Shown here piece by piece: positions 5,674 to 6,056 of a DNA stretch of 6,056 nt. The DNA comes from Oscillospiraceae bacterium (GTDB taxonomy: Bacteria; Bacillota; Clostridia; Oscillospirales; CAG-272), in contig WREN01000151.1 in NCBI GenBank assembly GCA_009779295.1, positions 1-6,056 on the forward strand, written 5' to 3'. The translations under genes were made by a program, and so were the position numbers. The notes beneath the pieces are model-generated. The model had not been told where the DNA came from and did not search any database. It saw nothing but the letters and a program-made list of their open reading frames with translations. The first letter of the stretch is position 1; each line of letters starts with the position of its first letter.

Positions 5674-6056
5674 TATGTATCAGTATTAAATTCGCTGATA
5701 AAATTTTCAATTTCCTGTTCAACTTTAGGTCTGTTCGATTCAATCATTGACGCCAAACTGGTATTTCCCTTGTTGACAAGGTCATAATACGACGAAAGCA
5801 CTCTCCCGAAACCATAGATATATCCGAGGTCAAACGTCCGATTATTAAAGATTATATCGAGCATTTCCTGTGATTCGTCGTCGCGCAGTGATTTGGTTTT
5901 CAAATTAATATCGTAAAAAGCCGGGGTAAGCGTCCGTCGGCTCTCAGCCGCCATAGCCTCAATTACCGCTCCTGTGAAACTTAAGTCGTCGCAGTTTAAT
6001 AACACGCCCAATAAACATGCTATAGGATGTGAAAACGATATATAATCTTCCTGTAA
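5673..6056 (-). CDS. C-terminal 127 residues of a probable extracellular solute-binding-like protein (enters from right edge)
   Basis: The frame is open through base 6056, so this is the 3' end of a longer gene; no start inside the window is convincing (a TTG at 6011 has in-frame coding upstream, reading LQEDYISFSHP). The stop is TAA at 5675-5673. The fragment carries a helix (GAVIEAMAAES), then a R-R-T-x-T-P-A-F-Y stretch, LKTKSLRDDESQEMLD and NRTFDLGYIYGFG, ending in a charged tail (EQEIENFISEF). From memory this arrangement resembles the C-terminal part of extracellular solute-binding lipoproteins or relatives in Clostridia, with the tail as the closing helix. That assignment is tentative, because the signal peptide and N-terminal lobe are outside the window. 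No export signal can be checked here. Confidence 0.6.
   Translation of the reverse strand, partial: LQEDYISFSHPIACLLGVLLNCDDLSFTGAVIEAMAAESRRTLTPAFYDINLKTKSLRDDESQEMLDIIFNNRTFDLGYIYGFGRVLSSYYDLVNKGNTSLASMIESNRPKVEQEIENFISEFNTDT

Overview
The window looks like ordinary chromosomal DNA of an uncultured Clostridia-like Firmicute (inference). The basis is AT-rich spacers, near-consensus sigma-A promoters (TATAAT with 17-bp spacers throughout), GGAGG-type ribosome binding sites, a tRNA with its CCA encoded, and gene families common in gut and rumen Clostridia. No mobile element, CRISPR array, rRNA or phage gene was seen.

Layout. On the minus strand, read right to left, come a two-domain polyphosphate kinase 2 (3816-2398), a DUF4838 glycoside-hydrolase-like protein with no signal peptide (2300-399), and the first 108 residues of alanyl-tRNA synthetase (324-1, running off the left edge). 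Each of the three has its own promoter just upstream, so they are co-oriented but probably separate transcription units. Divergent from the PPK2 gene, on the plus strand, is a two-gene unit: a sugar isomerase/epimerase-like TIM barrel (3942-4715), followed after 4 bases by an unrecognised multi-pass membrane protein (about 4720-5481). A promoter starting just after that stop codon drives tRNA-Leu(CAA) (5531-5617). A strong hairpin (5627-5673) separates the tRNA from the convergent 3' end of a gene that enters from the right edge (5673-6056), probably the C-terminus of an extracellular solute-binding-like protein.

How the genes fit together. The DUF4838 protein and the TIM barrel both point to sugar metabolism, and the right-edge gene may belong to carbohydrate uptake. 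They are on different transcripts, and nothing in the sequence proves a shared pathway. PPK2 would recharge nucleotides from polyphosphate. alaS and tRNA-Leu are housekeeping genes.

The most notable regulatory feature is a perfect 40-bp palindrome (two 19-bp arms) over the -10 element and predicted start of alaS transcription. The leader is only about 33 nt, which leaves no room for a T-box. This resembles the operator-style autoregulation known for E. coli alaS. I found no convincing multi-gene novel system. The best leads are this palindrome, the cytoplasmic DUF4838 protein and the orphan membrane protein.
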